This document shows, one piece after another, positions 35,117 to 43,429 of a DNA stretch of 43,927 bases. The stretch is from the NCBI RefSeq assembly GCF_000701405.1, contig NZ_JNIV01000034.1, positions 1 through 43,927 on the forward strand. The letters are read 5' to 3'. Each line of letters starts with the position of its first letter. Within the stretch, counting starts at the first letter, position 1. The DNA comes from Deinococcus marmoris DSM 12784 (GTDB taxonomy: Bacteria; Deinococcota; Deinococci; Deinococcales; Deinococcaceae). The notes below the pieces were generated by a model. It was not told the DNA's origin. It did no database searches and saw only the letters and a list, made by a program, of their open reading frames with translations. The translations under genes were made by a program, and so were the position numbers.

Positions 35117-35805
35117 GCGAGGGCACGCTCAGGATTCAGCCAGACCCTGCACAGCTCGCCCAGGCAGCCGCCGACTTCATTGCGGCACAGGCCAGAGCAA
35201 AACCCAATTTGAGCATCCTGGTGGCGACGGGCAATACACCGATGCCCACGTATATCGAACTGGCGCGGCGGGCAGAGGCTGGCGCGGTAGATTTCACCCG
35301 CGTGACTGCTGTGCAACTGGACGAATACCTGGGCGTGTCTGACGCTGATCCGCGCAGCTTATGGGGCTGGATGCGTCGCTCGTTCGTGGAACCGCTGGGC
35401 ATCACACGCACGGTCCGGCTGGAAAATCCGGAGCAATTCAAGGTGGCCCTCGCTGAACTCGGTGGTCTCGATCTGGCCATTTTGGGGCTGGGGCCAAACG
35501 GCCATCTGGGCTTCAACGAGCCGCCGAGTCAGCCGGACGCGCCGACGCGTACGCTCACGCTGACGCCCGCAAGTCTGGCAAGCAACGCGGCTTACTGGGG
35601 CAAACTCGACGTGCCGACGGGGGCCATCACGGCAGGTATGGACGTCATTCTCGCCGCCCGTGCCTGCCTCCTGCTGGTCAGTGGGACGCACAAGCGGGAC
35701 ATCCTGCGCGCCGCCCTGGAGGGGCCAGAAACGCCCGCCGTCCCCGCCTCCTTCCTGAGACGCACGGCATTGACCGTGATCGCGGACGAGGCCGCCTGGG
35801 GATGA
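35110..35805 (+). CDS. nagB: Glucosamine-6-phosphate deaminase-like protein (NagB family)
   Basis: 231 residues with the NagB fold signatures VATGNTPMPTYIEL (phosphate loop), VQLDEYLGV (catalytic Asp/Glu) and LGLGPNGHLGFNEPP (catalytic His). NagB turns glucosamine-6-P into fructose-6-P and ammonia. Length is close to minimal monomeric NagB forms. It starts at a GTG inside the GH4 stop region and ends in an ATGA overlap with the kinase gene, so expression is tightly coupled. No NagA deacetylase is found in the window. Confidence 0.88.
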   Translation: MVGEGTLRIQPDPAQLAQAAADFIAAQARAKPNLSILVATGNTPMPTYIELARRAEAGAVDFTRVTAVQLDEYLGVSDADPRSLWGWMRRSFVEPLGITRTVRLENPEQFKVALAELGGLDLAILGLGPNGHLGFNEPPSQPDAPTRTLTLTPASLASNAAYWGKLDVPTGAITAGMDVILAARACLLLVSGTHKRDILRAALEGPETPAVPASFLRRTALTVIADEAAWG

Positions 35806-36782
35806 GCGAGCTGGTGTTGGGCATCGACGCCGGGAACACCAAGACCATCGCCCTGATCGCCGATCTGTCGGGTCAGGTGCTGGGCTGGGGGCGGGCCGGG
35901 CGCAGCAATATCTACGTGCAGCCTGCCCGCGCGCTGGCGGCATTGGCAACCGCTGTCGCGCGGGCCAGAGCGAGTGCGGGACTGAGAGACGCTCCTCTAA
36001 AAGCCCTGACCCTCAGTGCCGCCGGAGCAGACTGGCCCGAAGATTTTGGGGTACTGGAAGCTGAATTAAAGCGCTGGAACTGGGCCGAACAGGCGGCGGT
36101 GGTCAACGACGCGGTGGGGGCGCTGCGGGCCGGTTCGCTGGACGGGCAGGGCGTGACCGTGGTCTGCGGCACCAGCGCGGGCATCGCAGCCCGTCACCCC
36201 GGCGGCGCGGTCTGGCACACCAGTTACTGGCAGGAGCCGGAGGGGGCAGATGAACTGGCGGCCAGGACCCTGCGCGCCGTCTACCGGGCCGATCTGGGTC
36301 TTGACCCGCCCACGGGCCTGACTCTCCCTGTCCTGTCCCACTTCGGCTGCCTGGATGTGGAGGCGCTGCTGCACGCGTTGACCCGGCGCAACCGCCGCCC
36401 ACCGAAGCGGATAGGCCGCCTGGCACGCATTTTACTCGATCAGGCCGCCGCTGGAGACACCACCAGCCTCCGCATCGTGCGGGCGCACGGCGTGTCCCTG
36501 GGCGACTACGCACTGACTGCCGCCCGAAAAGTCGGTCTGGACGATGATTATCTGCTTACCACTTCCGGCGGGGTGATGCGTCACCCGTCCCCCATCCTGC
36601 GTGACGCCCTGCTGGCACGGGTGCGTGAGGTGCATCCGCAGGTCCGGTGGCAGGCCAGCCACCACGAGCCGGTCTTCGGGGCGCTGCTGCTGGCGCTGGA
36701 GCGCGCAGGCGTGACCGCCGATGAAACCGTGTTCCGGCGGCTGGAAGAGACCTGCCCGGACGAGTCGCTGTTCCTGACCTGA
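35802..36782 (+). CDS. BadF/BadG-family sugar kinase (N-acetylglucosamine kinase-like)
   Basis: 326 residues of the actin-fold ATPase family that includes eukaryotic-type GlcNAc kinase. Phosphate-1 loop GIDAGNTKTIALI, phosphate-2 loop TVVCGTSAGIAA, C-terminal adenosine region LTTSGGVM and a closing HHEPVFGALLLALERAG. The context between a NagB-like deaminase and a GH84 hexosaminidase argues for GlcNAc or GlcN phosphorylation (inference). The ATG overlaps the nagB stop (ATGA). Confidence 0.85.
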   Translation: MSELVLGIDAGNTKTIALIADLSGQVLGWGRAGRSNIYVQPARALAALATAVARARASAGLRDAPLKALTLSAAGADWPEDFGVLEAELKRWNWAEQAAVVNDAVGALRAGSLDGQGVTVVCGTSAGIAARHPGGAVWHTSYWQEPEGADELAARTLRAVYRADLGLDPPTGLTLPVLSHFGCLDVEALLHALTRRNRRPPKRIGRLARILLDQAAAGDTTSLRIVRAHGVSLGDYALTAARKVGLDDDYLLTTSGGVMRHPSPILRDALLARVREVHPQVRWQASHHEPVFGALLLALERAGVTADETVFRRLEETCPDESLFLT

Positions 36783-36824
36783 CCCGCTCCCGAATCCAAC
36801 CCCCCCAAATCCAGAAAGGAGCCT

Positions 36825-37697
36825 ATGCCTACCCCCGATCCCCTGCCCAGCACCCCCATCCTCAGCGCCCTCTACATCTACCCGATCAAATCTGCGGGCG
36901 GTGTCCCGCTCCAGCAGTCCGGGATCGGGCCACGCGGCCTGACGCATGACCGCCGCTGGATGGTCATTGACGCGGCGGGAAAGCCTGTGACCCAGCGCGA
37001 GTTCTCAAAGATGCGGCTGATTGAGCCAGCGCTTGCAGAGGACGGTCTGCGGGTCACGGCTCCCGGAATGCCCGCCCTGAAGGTGCCGTGGCAGCCGCAA
37101 GGCACCCGGCGCGCGGTGGACATGTGGGGCGATCCCCTGAGCAGTGTCACGGTATCGGTGGAGGCGACAGAGTGGATCAGTACCTGCCTGGGCGGCGACT
37201 TCGATCTGGTCTACCTGCCGGACGACGCGGAGCGCTGGCAACCCGCTGACAAGCCTTTCGGCTCCCTGCTGAGCTTCGTGGACGGCAATCCCTTCCACCT
37301 GATCGGCGAGGCGTCGCTGGCTGACTTTAACCGGCAACTGACCCGTCCGGTGGGCCACGCCGAGTTCCGCCCGAATCTGGTCATCAGCGGCGGCGAGGCG
37401 TATGCGGAGGACTTCTGGCGGCGCGTCGTGATCGGCCCGGTGGGATCAGATGGGGTGGCTTTCGAAGTCGTCGAGAGTTGCGCCCGTTGCGTCATCCTGA
37501 ATGTGCTGCCCGACGGCACGCGCGGGGCCGAGACGCTGCGGACGCTGGCGCGCGTGCGCCGTCACGGGCAGGCCGCCGTCTTCGGGCAGCACCTGGTCCA
37601 AGACGCGCCGTATGACCAGCGAATGGGACAGCTCCGCGTGGGCGACGCCGTGCAGGTCAAAGTTCTGGCCGAAACGGTCAATCCGGTCTACCCATGA
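36825..37697 (+). CDS. MOSC-domain molybdenum-cofactor protein (YcbX/mARC-like)
   Basis: 290 residues. The N-terminal beta-barrel domain (LYIYPIKSAGGVPLQQSGI, GLTHDRRWMVID) is followed by a MOSC domain with the conserved Cys in VVESCARCVIL. MOSC proteins bind molybdenum cofactor; YcbX and mARC reduce N-hydroxylated compounds. It has AAAGGAG 6 bases upstream, lies 42 bases after the kinase, and its stop overlaps the GH84 start (ATGA). That makes it a genuine member of this sugar operon, an unexpected partner. Confidence 0.88.
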   Translation: MPTPDPLPSTPILSALYIYPIKSAGGVPLQQSGIGPRGLTHDRRWMVIDAAGKPVTQREFSKMRLIEPALAEDGLRVTAPGMPALKVPWQPQGTRRAVDMWGDPLSSVTVSVEATEWISTCLGGDFDLVYLPDDAERWQPADKPFGSLLSFVDGNPFHLIGEASLADFNRQLTRPVGHAEFRPNLVISGGEAYAEDFWRRVVIGPVGSDGVAFEVVESCARCVILNVLPDGTRGAETLRTLARVRRHGQAAVFGQHLVQDAPYDQRMGQLRVGDAVQVKVLAETVNPVYP

Positions 37698-38974
37698 GCG
37701 CCGTGCCCATCCTGGGTGTCATCGAGGGCTTTTATGGCCGCCCCTGGACCCCGGCGCAGCGCGGGCGGCTGTTTGCGCGAATGGCCGCCTGGGGCATGAA
37801 TACCTTCCTCTATGCCCCCAAGGATGACCGCTGGCACCGTCAGCTCTGGCGTGATCCCTACCCGGAGGCGGAAGCCGAAGCGCTGCGGGGTTTGGTTGAA
37901 GACGCCTGCCAGCACGGTCTCCAGTTCGTGTACGCGCTGGCTCCCGGTCTGGACCTCGACTGGGCCGATGACGGGGACCGCCGCGCCCTGGCAGAGAAGT
38001 TCGTGCATGTGCAGCGGCTGGGTGTGGAGCATTTTTCCCTGCTGTTCGACGATATCCCGTATGCCGTAGACCGCGCCGCACAGGCCCGTGAGCAGGTGTC
38101 AGCCACCCATCACGTCATGGATACCCTCTGGCCGGACGGGCAGGCGGGACTGCTGCTGCTCTGCCCCACCGAATACTGCGGCGAGCGGGCAGCGCCCAGC
38201 GTGGCGACGTCGCCTTACCTGAAAGCACTGGGGGAGGGCCTGCGCCCCGGCGTGGAGATTCTGTGGACTGGGCCGCAGGTGGTGTCCACTGAGATCAGCG
38301 TCCAGAGCGTGCGGGAAGTCAATGAAATTCTGCGCCGTCCGGTGATGATCTGGGACAACCTGCACGCCAATGACTTCACCCTGCACCGCGTCAACCTGGG
38401 ACCCTACGCGGGCCGCCCGCTGGAGCTGCGCGGGCTGGTGGCGGGCCTGCTCAGCAATCCCAACAATCAACTGGAACTGAATACGCCGGGCCTGTTCAGT
38501 CTGACCGATTATGCGAGTGGCAAATCCGACTGGACACCGGAGGCTTCTCTGGACCGCGCCCTGGAAGTCTGGCTGCCCGCGTTCAATACCAGCTCCATCC
38601 ACCGGGTTTCACTGGACGACCTGCGGCTGGTGTCCCATCTGCTGTATTTGCCCGGCGGTCTGGGACCACAGGCTGTCCGGGTGCTGGACGTGGCGCGGGC
38701 ACTGGTCAACCCGCAGACGGGCGCGGAGGAGCGGGAAGCGCTGGTGCGTGAACTTCGCACGGTCCGCCATCGGGTCATAACGGTTCTGCGCGCACTGGAA
38801 GCCGGACCCAACCGCGACCTGCTGTTCGATCTGCACCCGTATCTGGTGGACGTGGCCGAGGAACTGCAGCGCCTGATCGTGTGGGCCAGCCACCGGGGCG
38901 AAGACGACCCGGAGGTCTTCAGTTATCGGGGCAGTCTCGCCGATCGTCTCATGACCCTGGGCTGGAAGACCTGA
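37694..38974 (+). CDS. GH84 beta-N-acetylglucosaminidase
   Basis: 426 residues. The N-terminal catalytic barrel opens with the family signature GVIEGFYGRPWT. The paired catalytic aspartates are Asp119-Asp120 in FSLLFDDIP, followed by TEYCG and MIWDNLHANDF, which line the GlcNAc pocket. GH84 uses substrate-assisted catalysis to release terminal beta-GlcNAc. No signal peptide, so it works on imported oligosaccharides in the cytoplasm. It is the last gene of the operon and is translationally coupled to the MOSC gene. Confidence 0.92.
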   Translation: MSAVPILGVIEGFYGRPWTPAQRGRLFARMAAWGMNTFLYAPKDDRWHRQLWRDPYPEAEAEALRGLVEDACQHGLQFVYALAPGLDLDWADDGDRRALAEKFVHVQRLGVEHFSLLFDDIPYAVDRAAQAREQVSATHHVMDTLWPDGQAGLLLLCPTEYCGERAAPSVATSPYLKALGEGLRPGVEILWTGPQVVSTEISVQSVREVNEILRRPVMIWDNLHANDFTLHRVNLGPYAGRPLELRGLVAGLLSNPNNQLELNTPGLFSLTDYASGKSDWTPEASLDRALEVWLPAFNTSSIHRVSLDDLRLVSHLLYLPGGLGPQAVRVLDVARALVNPQTGAEEREALVRELRTVRHRVITVLRALEAGPNRDLLFDLHPYLVDVAEELQRLIVWASHRGEDDPEVFSYRGSLADRLMTLGWKT

Positions 38975-39061
38975 ACAGTGGCAGCATCCAGAGGGTCAAA
39001 AACTAAAACCAACTCCACTCAAATTTCCAGGAGTTTCCAACACCCTTCAATCGGAGTCCGT

Positions 39062-39145
39062 ATGACTCAGGCTGAATGGGCAGAAGAACTGCAACAGTGG
39101 GGGAGGCCCACGCTGACGGGGTGTTTTGGTAGCGTGGACGCATGA
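39062..39145 (+). CDS. 27-residue small protein coupled to the next gene
   Basis: MTQAEWAEELQQWGRPTLTG and seven more residues. GGAG lies 5 bases before the ATG, and its stop overlaps the start of the following gene as ATGA. Those two signals are the reasons to believe it. It could be an amphipathic micro-protein or a leader peptide controlling the next gene. No family recognised. Confidence 0.45.
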   Translation: MTQAEWAEELQQWGRPTLTGCFGSVDA

Positions 39146-39396
39146 CACAAGATGAGACCCGCCCTGATCCCGCAACCACTGCTGACGCGAACCAGGAGCC
39201 GACCAATGTGGAATTGCAGTTCATGGGCCGCGTTGACGCGCGCTCGGAACTGGCCGCCCGGGTCGAGGCCGAGAGCAGTAAAGCTGGAGCCTACAAGAAG
39301 CGCGGCATGGACGAGCACGATGTAGCCCTGAAAGGCACGATGGACGCCAGCGATCCCCCCAGCACCAACATGGGGGCGACGCCGACGGGGACCTGA
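39142..39396 (+). CDS. Small hypothetical protein
   Basis: 84 residues, hydrophilic and low in aromatic residues, with the segment GAYKKRGMDEHDVALKGTMD and a Ser/Pro/Thr tail (ASDPPSTNMG). It resembles small hypothetical proteins I associate with Deinococcus, but I cannot name a family. It is probably disordered. It overlaps the upstream 27-residue frame by ATGA; a TAGCGT 8 bases upstream could also give a leaderless start. Confidence 0.6.
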   Translation: MTQDETRPDPATTADANQEPTNVELQFMGRVDARSELAARVEAESSKAGAYKKRGMDEHDVALKGTMDASDPPSTNMGATPTGT

Positions 39397-39484
39397 CGCC
39401 CTGAGCTGATCTATTCAGCAGCATGGATCGGTTCTGCGAACCCGGCACATCCACACCCTATTCACGGCATCACCTTGCCGCGGT

Positions 39485-39670
39485 TCAGGCCAATTCGGCG
39501 TCCATCCAGTCGGCCACCTGCAAGCCGGCCAATCGGCGGTACTCCCGGCCATTGGGGGTCACCAGGGTCAGCCCGTACGAGAATGCCATGCCCACGTTCA
39601 GTAGGTCATACGGCCCAATCGGCTGCCCCTGCGCCAGGAGCGTCGCCTGAATGCTGGCCATCACCCGCGC
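39485..39670 (-). pseudogene. PIN-domain toxin remnant (C-terminal half)
   Basis: The frame MASIQATLLAQGQPIGPYDL, followed by LLNVGMAFSYGLTLVTPNGREY and GLQVADWMD, is the C-terminal half of a VapC/FitB-like PIN domain. The normal final block reads roughly IGxxDLLIAAxAL then LVTxNxxEFxRVxGLxxxDW. The N-terminal half with the first catalytic Asp is missing; the frame opens against the mgtE 3' end. No antitoxin is present. Decayed. Confidence 0.6.
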
Positions 39671-39695
39671 GTCGCCTTGGCTGCCGTGCGGACCA

Positions 39696-41042
39696 TCACA
39701 ACCCCAGCACGGCCCGGGCAATCAGGAAATAGATCACCAGTCCGGTGCCGTCCACCAGCGTCGTGATAAAGGGCGCGGACACCACCGTCGGGTCCAGGCG
39801 CAGCGCCCGCAGTCCCAGCGGCAGCAGCGCCGCCACCACCGATGACCAGACACTGATGGCGGCGATGGTCAGGGCCACCACCGTCCCCACGTCCGGGCCG
39901 ACGCCCAGCAAGAAAGCCCGTCCGAAGGCGATGGCGGCCATCACCGCGCCGATCAGCAGTCCCACCGTAAGCTCCTTGCCGAGAATCCAGCGCAGGTCCC
40001 GCAGGCTCAGGTCGTCCACCGCCATCGCGCGGACCAATGTGGTGGTGATCTGGCTGCCAATGTTGCCCCCGGTCCCCAGCAGCAGGGGGATAAAGAAGGC
40101 CAGGGCCACAACCTGTTCCAGCGTGTCCTCGAAATACCGCATCACGTTGCCGGTGTAAGCCTCCGCGACGAACAGGGCCAGCAGCCACGGCAGGCGCTTG
40201 CGCAGCAGCAGCCCGGTGCTGGCGCGGCGGTATGGCGTTTCCAGCGGTTGCGAGCCGCCCAGACGCTCGAAGTCCTCGGTGGCCTCTTCTTCCAGCACGT
40301 CAGCCACGTCGTCCTCGGTCAGAATGCCGACCAGGCGGCCCCCCGCGTCCAGCACCGGCAGGGCCAGCAGATTGCCACCGGTGAGAAGTCTCGCCGCTTC
40401 CTCCTGATCGGTATCTACCCGGACACAGACCGGGCGCGGCAACATCAGCTCCCGCACAGGCGTTCCGGGCGGGGCCAGCACCAGGTCACGCAGGGAAAGG
40501 ATGCCGAGAAACGCCCCGGCCCCGTCCACGACGAACACGGAATAGACCGTCTCCGCCTCGCGGGCCGCCCGCCGGATGGCTTCAATGGCCTGATCGGCGC
40601 TCAGGTCAGGGGACAGGGCCACGAACTGAGGCGTCATGCGCCCGCCAGCGGTGTCCGGCGGGTAGGTCAGGAGCTGCTGGAGGCGCTCGGTCAGCGCTGT
40701 GGGCAGCAGGCCAAGCAGCTTCTGGAGGGTTCCGGCATCCAGATAGGCCAGGAGGTCCGCCGCGTCGTCCGGGTCCAGCGTCCGCAGGAGGGCGGCCCCT
40801 TCTGGCAGCGGCAATTGTGCGATGAGGTCCGCTGCCGTGTCTGGCGGCAGCTCGGCCACCGTCTGGGCCAACTGCTCAGGGGGCAGACGCTGGGCGGCCC
40901 CCAGCAGCTCGCGGGGCGGCAAGCGCGTCAGCAGCCAGGCCCACTCGTCAGAACCCAGCGGGCCAGTCACTGTGACCAGGGAAGTGGCCTCCTCCCGCAG
41001 CGCCCGGCGCACCTCGTCCAGCCGCCTCTCCCGCGCGGTCAT
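39696..41042 (-). CDS. mgtE: Magnesium transporter MgtE
   Basis: 448 residues with the full MgtE layout. The helical N domain (about 1-130, LPPRELLGAAQRLPPEQLAQ, LDPDDAADLLAYLD) is followed by a tandem CBS pair (about 135-255; MTPQFVALSPDLSADQAIEAI and a second repeat from RELMLPRPVCVRVDTDQEEA) that senses cytosolic Mg2+. Five membrane helices form the channel, with PLLLGTGGNIGSQ in the pore region. The ATG at 41042 has GGAGAGG upstream. It is monocistronic. Confidence 0.95.
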   Translation of the reverse strand: MTARERRLDEVRRALREEATSLVTVTGPLGSDEWAWLLTRLPPRELLGAAQRLPPEQLAQTVAELPPDTAADLIAQLPLPEGAALLRTLDPDDAADLLAYLDAGTLQKLLGLLPTALTERLQQLLTYPPDTAGGRMTPQFVALSPDLSADQAIEAIRRAAREAETVYSVFVVDGAGAFLGILSLRDLVLAPPGTPVRELMLPRPVCVRVDTDQEEAARLLTGGNLLALPVLDAGGRLVGILTEDDVADVLEEEATEDFERLGGSQPLETPYRRASTGLLLRKRLPWLLALFVAEAYTGNVMRYFEDTLEQVVALAFFIPLLLGTGGNIGSQITTTLVRAMAVDDLSLRDLRWILGKELTVGLLIGAVMAAIAFGRAFLLGVGPDVGTVVALTIAAISVWSSVVAALLPLGLRALRLDPTVVSAPFITTLVDGTGLVIYFLIARAVLGL

Positions 41043-41225
41043 CCCCTCTCCATGATCCCACTATCACATGGGCGACGCGGGGCTAAGACAACCGGCTCAG
41101 CCCTGCTGCGGCAAAGCCGATAAGCAGCGGAACTGGGCGGCTTCAGGGCGGCGTCCCTTCTGCACTTTCTGGCCGGGGTCTACAGGCGGCCAGCGCCGCA
41201 GTCAGGCACGGCGACGCTCTTTGCT

Positions 41226-41627
41226 TCAGTCCGCCTTGCAGCCGGTCAGCAGCGCCTGGGTCTTCGTCGTATCGCCGTTCACGAACGTGCTGAGCGTCGC
41301 CTCGCCCTGGTGTTTCCACCACTCCAGACCGCCGCGTGCGTTGGCTGGACCATTCGGGCCCGCGTAACGTGCGCCGCTGGCGCTGATCGCCTCGGCCAGT
41401 CTGTACTGTGCGCCGTCCCACTTCAGGACTGCGAAGGTAGGGCCGTCTTTGCTGGCAGCGAGATACGTCACGCTGACCTTTTTCCCTGCATCGCAGGTGT
41501 AGGAAAAGTTTCGCTCGGTGGCGATGGGGGGCGCACCGGCTCCACCGGCGTTGGCGGAAACCAGGGAGGCTGCGGCGAGGCTGGCGGTCAGGGTCAGGAG
41601 GACGGCAGGACGGAAATGGCTTTTCAT
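41226..41627 (-). CDS. MliC-family C-type lysozyme inhibitor, secreted
   Basis: 133 residues. A signal peptide (VLLTLTASLAAASLVSANA) without a lipobox precedes a MliC/COG3895-type domain: FSYTCDAGKKVSVTYL (first Cys), ISASGARYAG, GLEWWKHQGEATLS and the C-terminal Cys in LLTGCKAD, which may form a disulfide with the first. Such proteins inhibit host- or predator-derived c-type lysozyme. A degenerate inverted copy of its last 20 codons lies 240 bp upstream on the opposite strand. Confidence 0.8.
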   Translation of the reverse strand: MKSHFRPAVLLTLTASLAAASLVSANAGGAGAPPIATERNFSYTCDAGKKVSVTYLAASKDGPTFAVLKWDGAQYRLAEAISASGARYAGPNGPANARGGLEWWKHQGEATLSTFVNGDTTKTQALLTGCKAD

Positions 41628-41714
41628 GCCCCCATGTTAGGCCAGGCATCTGTTGCACTTCTAATTGTGCAGGGCGACAAAAATTCCCCATCAGACCGTG
41701 AGAGGGTAACCACC

Positions 41715-41870
41715 ATGCTCTCCCTGCTCCTGGCCGCCCTCGCCCCACACCACGGGCACCTGATCGCCGTTATCAGCAGAACGGGTATGGGGGGCGTGCT
41801 GTGCCACACTGCCCATCAGGGCGCGGCTCAGACCGCTGAGTCCCAGGGCGGTCATCACGATCATTCGTGA
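41715..41870 (+). CDS. Possible 51-residue His-rich small protein
   Basis: MLSLLLAALAPHHGHLIAVI with a hydrophobic start and a His-rich end (GGHHDHS). GAGAGG lies 9 bases upstream of the ATG. The ending resembles metal-binding tails, but no family is recognised. It ends where the MliC fragment begins. Low confidence. Confidence 0.3.
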   Translation: MLSLLLAALAPHHGHLIAVISRTGMGGVLCHTAHQGAAQTAESQGGHHDHS

Positions 41871-41923
41871 GCAGTGATACGCCGAAGACCCAGGGGCTGC
41901 TCACCGACTGCAAGGCGGACTGA
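41864..41923 (+). pseudogene. Remnant 3' end of a second mliC-like gene
   Basis: In one frame the plus strand reads FVSSDTPKTQGLLTDCKAD then stop. The intact MliC ends FVNGDTTKTQALLTGCKAD then stop. 14 of 19 residues match. The rest of the copy is gone. The remaining 240 bp to the next gene holds nothing I can support. Confidence 0.65.
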
Positions 41924-42165
41924 GAATGAAGTGAAATTCAGAGCCGTCGCCGCACCTCATGAACCTTCTTTCGCCTGTTGTCTGCCTGAACCGGGTTAAA
42001 CGCCCTCTTGAAAAATTCACCCCCCATGATCTCCCTCTGAAGAGTCTCGCAAGTTGCCCGTCCCACCACCAGAATCTTAAAAACGGAAACCATGCTGCAA
42101 TGGGGCATGCGTAGAATCCAGTTCTCGGAAGCTCCCCGTCGTCCCAGCGGCGGCTAGAAGAAACC

Positions 42166-42922
42166 ATGAGCCGGCCACAGCCGCCCGCCCGCCGCAGTGA
42201 GGTTTATGCCCGCAGTCCCCTGCCACTCGCCAACGGCACCTTTACGCCGGACGGGCGGCTGGTGGTCAGCCACCACCCGATGTACAAGACGGCGCAGCGC
42301 GTGTCGGTCTTTACCGGGCCAGATGCGCTGGAGCCTTTCCCCAGCGCGGCCTGGAATACCCCGCGCGAGAACGCCGACGATTGGCTCGACGCGGTGCAGG
42401 GTCTGCGTACCGATACGCAGGGGCGTGTGTGGCTACTGGACATGGGCAGCCGCAGCGGAATTACCCCGAAATTTGTGGTCTGGGACTGCGCCACGGATAC
42501 GCTCGCGCAGATCATCCGGCTGCCGTCGTCGGTCCTCAACGAGGTTTCCGAGCCGAACGATTTCGTGATCGACGAGCGTCACGGCGCGGTGTATATCGCC
42601 GACGAGGGCGCGGGTAACGGCGGCGACGGCTCGCGTGGAGCGCTGATCGTGGTGGACCTCAAGACCGGGCGGGCACGCCGCCGTCTGGAAGGCCGCCCCG
42701 GCATCGTGGCAGAGGACCGCCCCATCGTCATGGAGGGCCGCGAGGTGACCAAAGATGTTGGGGGCGGTGAGCGGCGTGGGCTGCGCGTCGGCGTATAAAA
42801 GTGAATGGGTGTACTACGGACCGCTGACAGGAGAGTCCATCTGGCGTCTGCGGACACAGGACCTGCTGGACGAGAGTCTGGATGACGACGAGTTACAGCG
42901 GCGCGCCGTACCGCCCGGTTGA
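42166..42922 (+). pseudogene. MRJP/Yellow-family protein, frameshifted and truncated
   Basis: The gene starts well (MSRPQPPARRSEVYARSPLP) with MRJP/Yellow beta-propeller motifs: GRVWLLDMGSR, PNDFVIDERHGAVYIADEG and ALIVVDLKTGRARRRL. After GLRVGV (about 42797) a stop appears, while homology resumes in another frame as SEWVYYGPLTGESIWRLRTQ to about 42905. A small deletion with frameshift explains this. The last third of the propeller is absent, replaced by the antisense of the repA remnant. The AGAAG upstream of the ATG is a modest ribosome site. Confidence 0.75.
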
Positions 42923-43302
42923 TCGAGCCAGCCAGAAACTTTAAACAGCGTTCCTTCAAGGCGAATCAAACTGTCATGCAGAATGCGGTAATTCGCTTTA
43001 CTGTCGCTCCGCCCAAGCATCTTGAGCAAGCTATACGCCGTGCAATGAAGGGCGCGGTCTTTGGGTTGACCCAGCTCCAGATAGAGGTTGGTCAGGATCA
43101 TCATGGTGTCGTTATCCGGGCCGTGCGGGAAGCCATACATGTTCCCGAGGCAGGCGACATGCATTTCCCGCCCACCGATCATAAACGTGTGTTCCCAGGA
43201 GTTTTCGCCCTTTTTCAACCGCGTGAGGCAACTGATCAGGGAAGCCTCAGCCAGATTCAAGGCATCAAAACTTGATTTTAGAGTGAGAGATGAGGCGGAC
43301 AT
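42910..43302 (-). pseudogene. repA: Deinococcus-type replication initiator RepA, N-terminal part
   Basis: About 125 codons matching the N-terminal domain of Deinococcus plasmid RepA proteins (replication initiator A): FDALNLAEASLISCLTRL, TFMIGGREMHVACLG, YGFPHGPDNDTMMILTNLYL and YRILHDSLIRLEGTLFKVSG. After GWLDQPG the frame runs into antisense of the MRJP gene, so the second DNA-binding domain is lost. The ATG at 43302 has AGGA 8 bases upstream and a TATTCT -10-like box. It is transcribed away from the iterons, the usual arrangement for an iteron plasmid. Confidence 0.75.
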
Positions 43303-43340
43303 CTAATTCCTAGAATAGCACGTTGTTGAAGAAGATCAAG

Positions 43341-43382
43341 ATATTTAAAGGATAAAAGATAAAAGATAAAGAAGATCTTCTT
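43341..43382. other. AT-rich segment with tandem heptamers beside the iterons
   Basis: ATATTTAAAG is followed by three tandem heptamers (GATAAAA, GATAAAA, GATAAAG at 43351-43371) and a 14-bp palindrome AAGAAGATCTTCTT (43369-43382). AT-rich tandem repeats between iterons and repA are typical DNA-unwinding elements. Confidence 0.55.
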
Positions 43383-43429
43383 CGGAGAGAGCATGTATAT
43401 TCGGCTGCCACGGTATGGAACGCACCAAA

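Noticed and set aside
41043..41225. Mg2+-sensing M-box riboswitch before mgtE
   Set aside because: Only about 180 bp separate mgtE from the next gene, and no M-box-like conserved blocks or terminator are visible.
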